From: Kumtagia sp963839725
Lineage (GTDB): Bacteria > Pseudomonadota > Alphaproteobacteria > Rhizobiales > Rhizobiaceae
DNA: 64,000 nucleotides
NCBI GenBank assembly: GCA_963839725.1
Contig: CAWIWT010000045.1
Span: 16,215-80,214, forward strand
Direction of reading: 5' to 3'
Shown: positions 44,939 through 53,453 of the stretch, in pieces
Layout: every line of letters starts with the position of its first letter
Numbering within the stretch: position 1 is the first letter of the stretch
Notes under the pieces: model-generated
Database searches by the model: none
Told to the model about the DNA's origin: nothing
What the model saw: the letters and a program-made list of their open reading frames with translations, nothing else
Program-made: the position numbers and the translations under genes

Positions 44939-45836
44939 GTGTCTGCGCTTGCGGGGACGTTGCGCGACAGGCTTAGGTTCATTGAACCGATGATGCCGAC
45001 ATTGGTGGACAAGCCACCTTCCGGCAACGGCAATTGGCTGACCGAAGTGAAGTTCGACGGCTGGCGCTGCTAGATCATCATCGACGGCGGCGGCGTGCGT
45101 GTCTTCACCAGGCGGGGCTTTGACTGGACTGACAAGCTGAAGATCATTGCCGAAGCGGCCGCTGCCGAGATCCGCGTAATATCAGCCATCATCGACGGCG
45201 AGCTTGTCTACCCGCACGAGTGCGGCTTCTCGGACTTCCACGCGCTGCAGGCTGTGGTTAGGTCACAGTCGGACAAGCTGCTCTTCATGGCGTTTGACCT
45301 GCTCCATCACGATGGCGGCTATTTACGTGCAGAGACGGTAGAGGACCGCCGGGAGCGTCCTTACGCCCTTATCCGTCCCGGAGGCCGCATTCAGTTCTCA
45401 GACAGCCTACAAGGCAGCCCTGCTGACCTGTTTGCGTCGGTCGAGCGGATGGGGCTCGAGGGCATCGTCTGCAAGCGCCGCGGCTCCCTTACCGCAGCGT
45501 CGCAGACCAACTGGCTCAAGGTAAGACCTTCATCGAGAGCGAGCTGGAGATCCTCGGCGTCCAGCGAGAGAGCGGGAAGCTGACCATGGCCCTGATGGGG
45601 GAGATCGGCACACGCCAGTATGTCGGCTCCGCCTTCGTCACCTTCGGGCGTCCGGCAAGCGATCTGTTCAAGGGGATGGTCGAGGCAAACTCGGGTCACC
45701 ACCGCGCGACGTCAAGCGCAACTCGAAGGAAGCGGTGCAGTGGCTGCGGCCGGGCATAATAGGTCGCGTCAAGCATCTCCGGGGCAAGGAGAAGATGCGG
45801 CATGCGCGGCTGGTGGAGTTCAGGCCGACGGCATAG
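44939..45836 (+). pseudogene. LigD-type ATP-dependent DNA ligase, stop and frameshifts
   Basis: Starts at GTG 44939: SALAGTLRDRLRFIEPMMPT then LVDKPPSGNGNWLTEVKFDG, where EVKFDGWR holds the nucleotidyl-acceptor Lys. A TAG follows immediately at 45072. The frame continues IIIDGGGVRVFTRRGFDWTD, AIIDGELVYPHECGFSDFHA, RMGLEGIVCKRRGSLTAASQ, TNWLKV and shifts near 45522 to TFIESELEILGVQRESGKLT. It shifts again near 45705 to DVKRNSKEAVQWLRPGIIGR, ending VEFRPTA at 45836. This is the ligase module of bacterial non-homologous end joining; no ku gene is in the window. Confidence 0.85.
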
Positions 45837-46103
45837 GGCGGCCCCTCTCAGTCGCCGTCGACGCTTTGCCGTGCAACAACGCCTGATAGGCTCGGTGCAA
45901 CTCGTACTGCTTGGCCGGCGACAGGTGCTTGAACTGCTTCACGCTCATGCCGGCGCCGAAGCAGATATAGCCATGCGCCTGTTTCCCGGATCACGATGCC
46001 GCATGCGGACGAACTCCCAGGCATTGGGAAGCCGGTAAACGCCGACGTCCTCAAATTCGATTTCGGTGACGGGACGAAACTTCGCTTCAGGAAGTGCAAT
46101 CAT
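45820..46103 (-). pseudogene. Hypothetical protein, frameshifted
   Basis: ATG 46103: MIALPEAKFRPVTEIEFEDV, GVYRLPNAWEFVRMRHRDPG, then a shift near 45975 to AHGYICFGAGMSVKQFKHLS, PAKQYELHRAYQALLHGKAS and stop 45820. Both halves have coding character. Converges on and overlaps the ligase remnant by 17 bp. Family unknown. Confidence 0.5.
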
Positions 46104-46157
46104 CGAGCGTCTGGAATGCGCGGGGTATTTGCACCAAAGCGGGGAAACGCAGGGAGA

Positions 46158-46367
46158 TCAGCTGGGCCTATTGGCGGCTCGCCGTAGCAGACCCGTCGCT
46201 CCAGCTACTGCGGTCAGGTGCGCCGAACTGGCGCGCAGGGTCAGGGGATAGTCATAACCACGCAGCCGAACGGTCACCGTGCCATCCTCGTGGACGACAA
46301 ACATTTCGCCAGTCAGGTCGACTGGATCACCTTCGTCGAGCGCGCCTCTTGGTTTTGATGGTGCCAT
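46158..46367 (-). CDS. Small HEDGTVTVRLRGY-family protein, copy C
   Basis: 69 residues: MAPSKPRGALDEGDPVDLTG, EMFVVHEDGTVTVRLRGYDY, PLTLRASSAHLTAVAGATGL. The best-preserved member of the three-copy family in this window (others at 41190 and 44292). All three are on the minus strand within 5.2 kb. The same core is followed by a different tail in each. Function unknown; the small all-beta core suggests nucleic-acid or ligand binding. Confidence 0.65.
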   Translation of the reverse strand: MAPSKPRGALDEGDPVDLTGEMFVVHEDGTVTVRLRGYDYPLTLRASSAHLTAVAGATGLLRRAANRPS

Positions 46368-46868
46368 ACGCTGACCATACCCCCGGCCGGTTAACGACTG
46401 GTGGCAGCGATTGCCATCGGCAGATGGAACTTGAAACGATATGTTAACTGTACCGGCACGTTGTGCGCGTCGGGACGGTTGATTAGGTGGGTTCCGATCG
46501 CTCTGGCCGCGCGGTGGCCGGACGCGCGGGGCGGACTAATGTACCTGCCGCTGGCCAAGCGAGGAGCCAAAACCTGCGGCAGGCTTCCACACGCTGGCTA
46601 CCTAAACCGTGGGGCGATCTGGCTCGCCACCTGCTTCGGAGCGAACAGGCACGCCGAAGCTAACCAGATCGTGACCACGAGACGCGTTCACAGCAGACTG
46701 GGTTTGCATATAATTCGCCAGTTTTCAGAGCTTCGCGATGACGGGCTTTTCATAAGCTCCGCAGCGCCGAACGCGCTTCTGAGCGGCCTGCGCTTCGATA
46801 CGCTTCTGAGACAATCGTGCTCATGACAGGAATAGTAAAGGACACAAAGGCCAAGAGGAGATCGGAGC
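46368..46868. other. Intergenic with a dispersed repeat copy
   Basis: Contains the 19-bp AACCTGCGGCAGGCTTCCA at 46571-46589 (second copy of 44815-44833). No gene is supported. Confidence 0.55.
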
Positions 46869-47414
46869 ATGGGAACTGAAGTGTTCTTCGACATTCGCTT
46901 CGCTAATGAATCAAGGATGGACGCTGACGACCGATCACTCTTCATCGGAAAACTCTCGCCGCTTTTTACCAGGGTTGGCCGAGAATATTTCGATTTGTTT
47001 AGCGATCAGCCCGTGTTCACATATAAGTTCTATAGCGGAACGATGACAAACCTCGATCTTCGTTGCTTTCTCCTAAATGGCAAAACCAACAGCCGGGCAG
47101 CTCGGCATGGAAGTCTTGGCCCTGGGGGCACTACTGTTCAGACGAATAGAGGGACAATCTCAGAGGTGTATGTGACGGATCCAACCGATTATCTGGGATT
47201 GGCCAGATTGGTGTTTCACGAGTTCATGCACAACAAGTTGGAAATGGGAAATGAGATGCATGACGATGCAAACGTGGGCTTTGGACTCGCTCGCGAGCAA
47301 GTAAGCAGCAATACTGGCCTCACTAATCGCGGACTGACCGAAATGACCCAAACCAACGCAATAGTGATGGCAAAGGCATTGAAGAAGGGCGTTACGCAAT
47401 TCCCCGGCGCTTAG
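46869..47414 (+). CDS. Putative zincin-type metallopeptidase (181 aa)
   Basis: Starts MGTEVFFDIRFANESRMDAD behind AGGAGATCGGAGC. It holds an HExxH motif, HEFMH at residues 117-121, within LGLARLVFHEFMHNKLEMGN, and His131 downstream (EMHDD) as a possible third ligand. No signal peptide or membrane helix. Base composition is more AT-rich than its neighbours and it has few GC-ending codons, a sign of recent acquisition. I do not recognise the family; a cytoplasmic or toxin-like protease is possible but unproven. Intact. Confidence 0.7.
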   Translation: MGTEVFFDIRFANESRMDADDRSLFIGKLSPLFTRVGREYFDLFSDQPVFTYKFYSGTMTNLDLRCFLLNGKTNSRAARHGSLGPGGTTVQTNRGTISEVYVTDPTDYLGLARLVFHEFMHNKLEMGNEMHDDANVGFGLAREQVSSNTGLTNRGLTEMTQTNAIVMAKALKKGVTQFPGA

Positions 47415-47518
47415 GCCGAGCTGCCGCAGGCCGCGCGGTCATCGTACCGCCGGTGAGCAGCCGTAACCGCTGTCGCAGCTTCGCGCCATCCCGACACCCC
47501 TGACTAGTGAAGTCGGTC

Positions 47519-48208
47519 TTATGGCACGACTAGCGGTGGCACGGGACCCGCGGAAAGGACAGATCTCAACAGTTCATTTCCGCCCGACCAGAGGATTTGC
47601 AAGCCGAGGCAAAACAGGATGAACGCGGACAGCCGTATGGCGATGTCGGTGCCACCTTGGCTGAGGAGCCCTTGGACGCGATCCGCATAGGAAAAGCAAA
47701 GCAGGATTGCTAGGGCAATTGCGGCGATGGCAACGAGACCTGCCAAGACGAATATTATCCGGTGCGCAGGGTCGGTAATCGTCGCCTCGGACAGCCCAAT
47801 GCTGATGACGACGGCGATCGAGCCTGGTCCAGTAGTCAATGGCAGGGTCAGTGGGTAGAAGGCCTGATCGAGCAAACTGGTTTGAGGGGCTCCGTCCGCC
47901 GGCTTTTCCAGTTCCTTGTGACTTCCTTCGTTGAGCAGCTTCCACCCCGATACGGCGACAACGAGACCGCCGGCGACGCGAAGGATCGGGATCGAAATTC
48001 CGTAGAACTGCAGGATGAGCGCGCCCAGCAGGAACGAGCATACCAGCAGGGTGAACGAATTTATCGCGATGCGCCGCGCAAGAACCGCGCGGATATCCGG
48101 AGTTGCGCCGCTGGTCAACCCGAGAAAGACGAGCGCGGAGCCCGGCGGATTGACAATCGGAAAGATCGACGCGAACACCAGGCCGAATGTGTCGATCGCC
48201 GCGATCAT
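47519..48208 (-). CDS. MarC-family (UPF0056) membrane protein
   Basis: 229 residues with six hydrophobic helices, starting MIAAIDTFGLVFASIFPIVN. Family motifs: IVNPPGSALVFLGLTSG, ARRIAINSFTLLVCSFLLGA, LRVAGGLVVAVSGWKLLNEG and FYPLTLPLTTGPGSIAVVIS. MarC proteins are inner-membrane proteins of unsettled transport function; the old link to antibiotic resistance is not supported. Intact. Confidence 0.9.
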   Translation of the reverse strand: MIAAIDTFGLVFASIFPIVNPPGSALVFLGLTSGATPDIRAVLARRIAINSFTLLVCSFLLGALILQFYGISIPILRVAGGLVVAVSGWKLLNEGSHKELEKPADGAPQTSLLDQAFYPLTLPLTTGPGSIAVVISIGLSEATITDPAHRIIFVLAGLVAIAAIALAILLCFSYADRVQGLLSQGGTDIAIRLSAFILFCLGLQILWSGGNELLRSVLSAGPVPPLVVP

Positions 48209-49660
48209 AGACTTTGGAATGTCTCCAGGGGGCCGGCTTCCGGAGAACGCGAAATAGCCGTGCCGATCTACGCGACTGGTTGTTCGGGATGCACGTCCGC
48301 ATACTGCCCAAATGCATCGAACAGTTCAACCACTAGAGCGCGCCGGCGTTTCGTTCTCGGTCAAAACACCAGGCCCGCGCCTTTCGGATAGTCGGCAAGC
48401 AGCCGCTCGACCTGGTCCTCAGGTGGATATCCGGAATCGAGAATGTTGTTCGAGCGCCATGTCTTTCCCTACGTCTCGAACCCGCTGCCTCATTGGACTC
48501 TATCACAAAAATCCCGGCAGCTGCCCTCTCCCGCACCCATACCGTACGAGCCGTCACCTAGCGGTTTGACGGGCCTGGCGGCGATCAAGGGGTATGGCGG
48601 AGTAGTCCTCAAGACGTCGTTCGACGAAACAAAAGAACAGGCGCTGCGCGACGCGCTGAAGAGCGAGGCAGCGTCTTATTTACAGTGTAGCTGTTGTAGG
48701 TAGGCAGTGGATTAACAACACGCAGCAGCGCCGTGCCGCGCTGGCCGCTGATGGTGGAGGACGTGGTGGACGGGGTGGAAGTGGTTTTCTTTCTCGGTCT
48801 GCAGTTCTCGCACGCGGGTAGCGACCTTGGCAATCCTTGCTAAACGTGACGCGGAGTATCCGGCCCTGATATGGAATCGCCTTGTGCGCGGCCTTCGGCG
48901 AGGCCCGTGCGAAAGCCTCCTGCCGTGGAGTGAAATCGTTTTGCATGACCCGGTCGGAATAGCGCATCGGTCGACGCACTGGTACCTCAACCCGCACCGA
49001 AGTCACCGCTGCAAGAGCCGGCCGTCCGCCGCGTAACTGACATGGTGAGCGGGTTGCGGTTTGCGCGGTCCAACTAGCCTGCCAAGCAATATCCGAGGCG
49101 AATATGGCGACTAAATTCCGTGAACTGGCGGCTTCTGGTTACTTCAAGACGTCATCGCTTTGGGATAGTGGGCTGTGTCGGACCTGATGCCGAGTTCGAT
49201 CCAGGTGGGCTTACCCCTCCCGATGATCTAGGCCTCTTCGGCGACAACTCCCTGGATCGCGGTCTTGTAACTCAGCACGTTGCCCCGCCACTGAGACAGT
49301 TTCTGGCTTATCGTAGCCCTTTAGAAGGAGCGGAGACGCAAAGGCGTTATCGCCATCTCGCTCCTGCAAGCCGCGTCAAGGTGCGAGCTCGTTTCTGCCG
49401 CCGCTTGATCGGCCCTGATCCTGCCAGGTACATAGCGCTGCTACCATACTGACTGCTACTGTTGACCGCTACAAAGCGGTAGCTACGGTAAAATGCTTTC
49501 CATTCTTGATCGCCGCCCGGCTTCCAAGGATGAATTGAGGAGGAGAAGGGGAATCCGGTGCGGTCAAGCTAATCAGTGTTGTGCGGATCCGCACGTGCGT
49601 GCCGCGCCGCCAAGGCTCGCGAACCTAGCTCCGCGCTAGCCAAAATCAGGAGAGGACGCC
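48209..49660. other. 1.45 kb of degenerate DNA with gene fragments
   Basis: No intact gene. Recognisable scraps: minus strand, EDQVERLLADYPKGAGLVF ending near 48362, joined by a frame change to MALEQHSRFRIS; plus strand 48570-48680, AAIKGYGGVVLKTSFDETKE and QALRDALKSEAAS, like the C-terminus of a DUF1269 membrane protein. The region 48700-49040 (minus) and 49120-49450 (plus) contains open frames without recognisable relatives. Confidence 0.5.
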
Positions 49661-52429
49661 ATGGCACGCAAGACCGGAAATAAGGATCAGTTCCTGACCA
49701 TACATTCATCGCGAACCGACAACTGGCGCGAAATCTCGACATTGGCCGATGCGTGGGCCTCCCAGCGTGGCGACCGGGCGGCGCTGGAGACAAAGATCGC
49801 CGAAATGACGACCGTAGAGGAGTACCACGCCTACCCGGGTGCGCGACTGCTCGGAGCGCTGAGAGAAAGTGTTGCTGCCGACGATGCAAGCGGCGCGGCG
49901 AAACTCACACGACGCATTTCGAACGGCCTGTTGACGCGCGCATACCGCGGACGCCCGGGCGAATGGGACGTCCATGACGAGATGGCGCCGGGCGAGGTGG
50001 TCGATGTCATGCCGCCTGCAACCGGCGAGGCGGGCGGTCGCCGCCCCTACTTCGAAGTGCTGTTCGTAAACAGTCAGCCGGCCGCGCGGTGGCCCGCGCT
50101 CGCGGGTGAGATCCGAAGGCTGCGCCGGCCGGAAGATTCGTTCATCTACGAGCCAATCTTCGGCGGTTCCTTCGAGGATGCGCTTTGCGCGTCAGCGCTG
50201 AATCCCGATATCATCTCGGTCGTTCTTGCCGAAGGCTTTCCTTATCGCTCGCGACATGACGCACCGGTGCTGCGCTCCGTGCTCGACCCCCTTGGAGAAT
50301 CGGAAGGTCCGGATATGTCGGCGCTGCGCCTCGCTCGCGCGTTGAAGCGGATTCGGCCGGAACTCGACGTCTACTTGCTCTCCGACCGCGAGGTGGAGAA
50401 GCTTGCCGGCGACCCTTCTGCGGATGGAATCCGGCGCATCTTCTACGCGGTGGAGGAGCCGCTTGAGCTGCACCTCGCCATCCTCGAAGGCGTGCAGGCA
50501 CGCTACGAAACTCCCTTCTTCGATAATCTGAAGAATTACGCGCGCCGCCCGATCGGCACGTTCCATGCGCTGCCGATTGCTCGCGGCAAGTCGGTGTTCA
50601 GGTCGGATTGGATCCGCGACATGGGTGAATTCTACGGCATTAACCTGTTTCTGGCGGAAAGCAGTGCGACGACAGGTGGCCTCGACAGCCTTCTGGAGCC
50701 GACAGGCAACATCAAGCGCGCTCAGGAACTGGCCGCGCGCGCCTTCGGCGCCGACCACGTCTTCTTCGTGACAAATGGCACCTCCACCTCCAACAAGATG
50801 GCAGTGCAGGCGCTGCTGGCGCCCGGCGACATCGCGGTGGTCGACCGCAACTGCCACAAGTCGCACCACTACGGCATGGTCCTGAGCGGTGCGCAGCCCT
50901 ACTACGTCGAAGCTTTTCCGATGACGGAATACTCGATGTACGGGGCTGTGCCCCTCGCCACGATCAAGCGCGCACTCCTGGCGCTGCGGTCAGAGGGCCG
51001 GCTCGATCGGCTGAAATTGCTCGACCTGACCAACTGCACCTTCGACGGGCATATGTACAACGTCCGGCGCGTGATGGAGGAATGTCTTTCGATCAAGCCG
51101 GACCTTATCTTCCTATGGGACGAAGCATGGTCCGGCTTTGCCCGCTTCTCGCCCTTCCTGCGCCCGCGCACGGCAATGGGCGCTGCGGCGGAGATCGAGA
51201 AATGGCTGCGGGATGAGGATTCGGTAGCGGCGTACGAAAAGCAGCGGGCAGAACTCGGCGACAACCCCTCGGACGAGACACTGCTTTCCACGCGGCTGAT
51301 CCCAGACCCTCGCCAAGTGAGGCTGCGGGTATACCAGACCAACTCTACGCATAAGTCGATGGTAGCGATCCGGCAGGGTTCTATGCTGTTGGTCAAGGAC
51401 GTGGACTTCCATACGGTGGAGGCGCAGTTCCACGAGGCCGTCTTCACCCACGCTTCGACCAGCCCGAACCAGCAGCTTATCGCCAGCCTCGACGTCGCGC
51501 GCCGGCAGATGGAGCTCGAAGGCTACGGACTGGTGATGAACGCGATCGAGATTGCGCTTAAGATCCGTCGCGCGGTGAACGAGCATCAGCTGATCTCGAA
51601 ATACTTTCGAGTGCTAGGCGCGGACGCGATGATACCCGCAGAGTACCGACAGTCAGGTTTCGAGGATTACCTCGCGCCAGGATCGAACTGGGCCACGGCG
51701 ATCAAGGCAATGAAAGAGGACGAGTTCTACCTCGATCCGACGCGCATGACGCTGGTCTGCGGCACCGCCGGTTTCGACGGTACGCAATTTAAGGGCCTGC
51801 TGGCGAGCAAGTACGGGATCCAACTCAATAAGACGTCGCGAAACAGCGTGCTGCTGCAGTCGAACATAAACAACACGCGGAGCGACGTCGCCCACCTTAT
51901 CCGCGTCCTGGTCGAGATCTGCCACGGTATTGAGAAGCGCCTGGCCGACGGCGGGGAAGGTGAGCGCTCGGAGTTCGCGGCGCGGGTGAAGTCATTGATG
52001 ACCGATGTGCCTGACTTACCCAATTTTAGCCACTTCCACGAGGTGTTCCGTGGAGACGCAGGGCGGATGACGCCGGAAGGCGACATTCGCAGCGCCTTCT
52101 TCAACGCCTACGACCCATCGGTCTGCGAATACGTGCCGCTTCATGGAGCCGAATGCGATCGACGGCTGCGTGAAGGGCCGGACATGGTCTCAGCCAACTT
52201 CGTCATTCCCTATCCGCCGGGCTTCCCGATCATGGTGCCGGGCCAGGTGCTGACGCAGGAAACGATCGACTTCATGCGAAAGCTCGATGTGAAAGAGATC
52301 CACGGATACGAGAAAGCCAGAGGCCTGAAGCTCGTGAAACCCGATGTCGTCGCCGGCAGGGTGAAAGGCAGCAGACAGAAGCTGCTGAAGCCTGACGTCG
52401 CTACCAAAGCGTGGGGACGCAAGCGCTGA
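49661..52429 (+). CDS. PLP-dependent Orn/Lys/Arg decarboxylase, long form
   Basis: 922 residues; SD CAGGAGAGG. Fold-type I decarboxylase making agmatine, putrescine or cadaverine; substrate not determined. N-terminal residues 1-140 are family-specific, then a receiver-like wing domain (YLLSDREVEKLAGDPSADGI). The PLP domain has GTSTSNKMAVQALLAPGDIA, DRNCHKSHHYGMVLSGAQPY, FLWDEAWSGFARFSPFLRPR (Asp for the pyridine N) and the Schiff-base Lys565 in TNSTHKSMVAIRQGSML. The C-terminal domain follows, with PYPPGFPIMVPGQVLTQETI. It is longer than the ~750-residue enterobacterial enzymes, with an ~45-residue basic tail. Intact, and flanked by degenerate DNA upstream and an IS110 fragment directly downstream. 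Confidence 0.92.
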   Translation: MARKTGNKDQFLTIHSSRTDNWREISTLADAWASQRGDRAALETKIAEMTTVEEYHAYPGARLLGALRESVAADDASGAAKLTRRISNGLLTRAYRGRPGEWDVHDEMAPGEVVDVMPPATGEAGGRRPYFEVLFVNSQPAARWPALAGEIRRLRRPEDSFIYEPIFGGSFEDALCASALNPDIISVVLAEGFPYRSRHDAPVLRSVLDPLGESEGPDMSALRLARALKRIRPELDVYLLSDREVEKLAGDPSADGIRRIFYAVEEPLELHLAILEGVQARYETPFFDNLKNYARRPIGTFHALPIARGKSVFRSDWIRDMGEFYGINLFLAESSATTGGLDSLLEPTGNIKRAQELAARAFGADHVFFVTNGTSTSNKMAVQALLAPGDIAVVDRNCHKSHHYGMVLSGAQPYYVEAFPMTEYSMYGAVPLATIKRALLALRSEGRLDRLKLLDLTNCTFDGHMYNVRRVMEECLSIKPDLIFLWDEAWSGFARFSPFLRPRTAMGAAAEIEKWLRDEDSVAAYEKQRAELGDNPSDETLLSTRLIPDPRQVRLRVYQTNSTHKSMVAIRQGSMLLVKDVDFHTVEAQFHEAVFTHASTSPNQQLIASLDVARRQMELEGYGLVMNAIEIALKIRRAVNEHQLISKYFRVLGADAMIPAEYRQSGFEDYLAPGSNWATAIKAMKEDEFYLDPTRMTLVCGTAGFDGTQFKGLLASKYGIQLNKTSRNSVLLQSNINNTRSDVAHLIRVLVEICHGIEKRLADGGEGERSEFAARVKSLMTDVPDLPNFSHFHEVFRGDAGRMTPEGDIRSAFFNAYDPSVCEYVPLHGAECDRRLREGPDMVSANFVIPYPPGFPIMVPGQVLTQETIDFMRKLDVKEIHGYEKARGLKLVKPDVVAGRVKGSRQKLLKPDVATKAWGRKR

Positions 52430-52454
52430 AACCAGACGCCCTCGCCGCTCGAAA

Positions 52455-52842
52455 GGCTAGAGGCCCCGCTTCACCCGGCTGTAAGCGGTGCTTGCGAGCG
52501 CGATCGTCGCGGCGGTTCCTGATCCTCGGGCGTTCAAATCCGGCAGGAACCTGGCTGCCTGGATCGGCCTGGTGCCGCGGCAAAACTCCAGCGGCGGCAA
52601 GGAACGGCTCGGAGGCATCACCAAGCAAGGTGATCGATACCTGCGGCAATTGCTCGTGGTCAGTGCGCTCGCAGTCGTCCGCTATGCGCAGTGGCATGGA
52701 ACAAGGCGGCCCTGGCTGGTCCAGCTGCTTGCTCGTCGCACCACGAAGATCGCTGCGGTTGCGCTCGCCAACAAGATGGCGCGGATGATCTGGGCGATCA
52801 TGACGAGCGGCGAACGTTACAGAGAACCGCAGGTCCCTTCGG
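52455..52842 (+). mobile_element. IS110-family transposase fragment (C-terminal part)
   Basis: Reads VAAVPDPRAFKSGRNLAAWI, GLVPRQNSSGGKERLGGITK, QGDRYLRQLLVVSALAVVRY, ANKMARMIWAIMTSGERYRE. This is the Transposase_20 end of IS110 enzymes and is close to the element at 60884. The N-terminal half is missing. It abuts a truncated alkD-like gene. Confidence 0.85.
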
Positions 52843-52899
52843 GTCTTCGAGTGCGGCGACCTCGCGCATGATTTCCTTGATTGTTGTGCCCGTTGACAT
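52840..52899 (-). pseudogene. Start of an AlkD-like DNA alkylation repair gene, cut off
   Basis: ATG 52899 gives MSTGTTIKEIMREVAALEDP and K, then the sequence joins the IS110 fragment. The first residues match AlkD-type HEAT-repeat glycosylases (IMRELEALGDPKARAVN). Only about 20 codons remain. Confidence 0.5.
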
Positions 52900-53129
52900 G
52901 ATGCACCCTTCGCCATGTTCCTTCGCCGGCCAGATGTGAGGGGGCTTTGCACGCCTCTCCGATCGGCAATCCGCGTCATCACCAAGTATTCGCGCTGAAT
53001 ATGGCGAAAGTCGCGAATCTGGCCTCAAGCGGAGTTTGTCAGGCGAGCGATGGAGGTCTCGATTGGGTCTTGGCCGTGTAAAAAACTCAGCGCTGGCGGA
53101 AGGTTTGAGAACATCATTCCCGCCTGGCA

Positions 53130-53453
53130 TAGATTGAGGGTGTTGTTGTCGCTTGGCTGATCACAACGGCACTCGTTGAGAATGACATTCCATTTTCTGG
53201 CTGAAGCGGTGTGTTTTCACACATGGGGTAATCGCGGGAGCGAGTTGCCCAGATAGCCAGAAGTGGTCATGCTTTGAGAGCGGGTGGTTGTTCCCCGATA
53301 TTGCGCCAACTGAAGACATTCGGTCCCTTACTTCGGTTCCCTACTAGAGTGCTGTCGGTTACTCTCGTTGATCGACCGGGCGTACCGGATGCGGTCCGCA
53401 AGGTCGGGCGTGCCTCGCGGGATGAAGCAATGTTGGCGCGCTAGGAGCCTAAA
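53130..53453. other. IS110 leader remnant and ggt upstream region
   Basis: At 53221-53320 the sequence ACATGGGGTAATCGCGGGAG and the downstream GTGGTTGTTCCCCGATA match, with gaps, the leader of the IS110 copy at 61992-62062. No transposase frame follows, so only an end is left. The rest is the upstream region of the gamma-glutamyltransferase gene. Confidence 0.65.
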
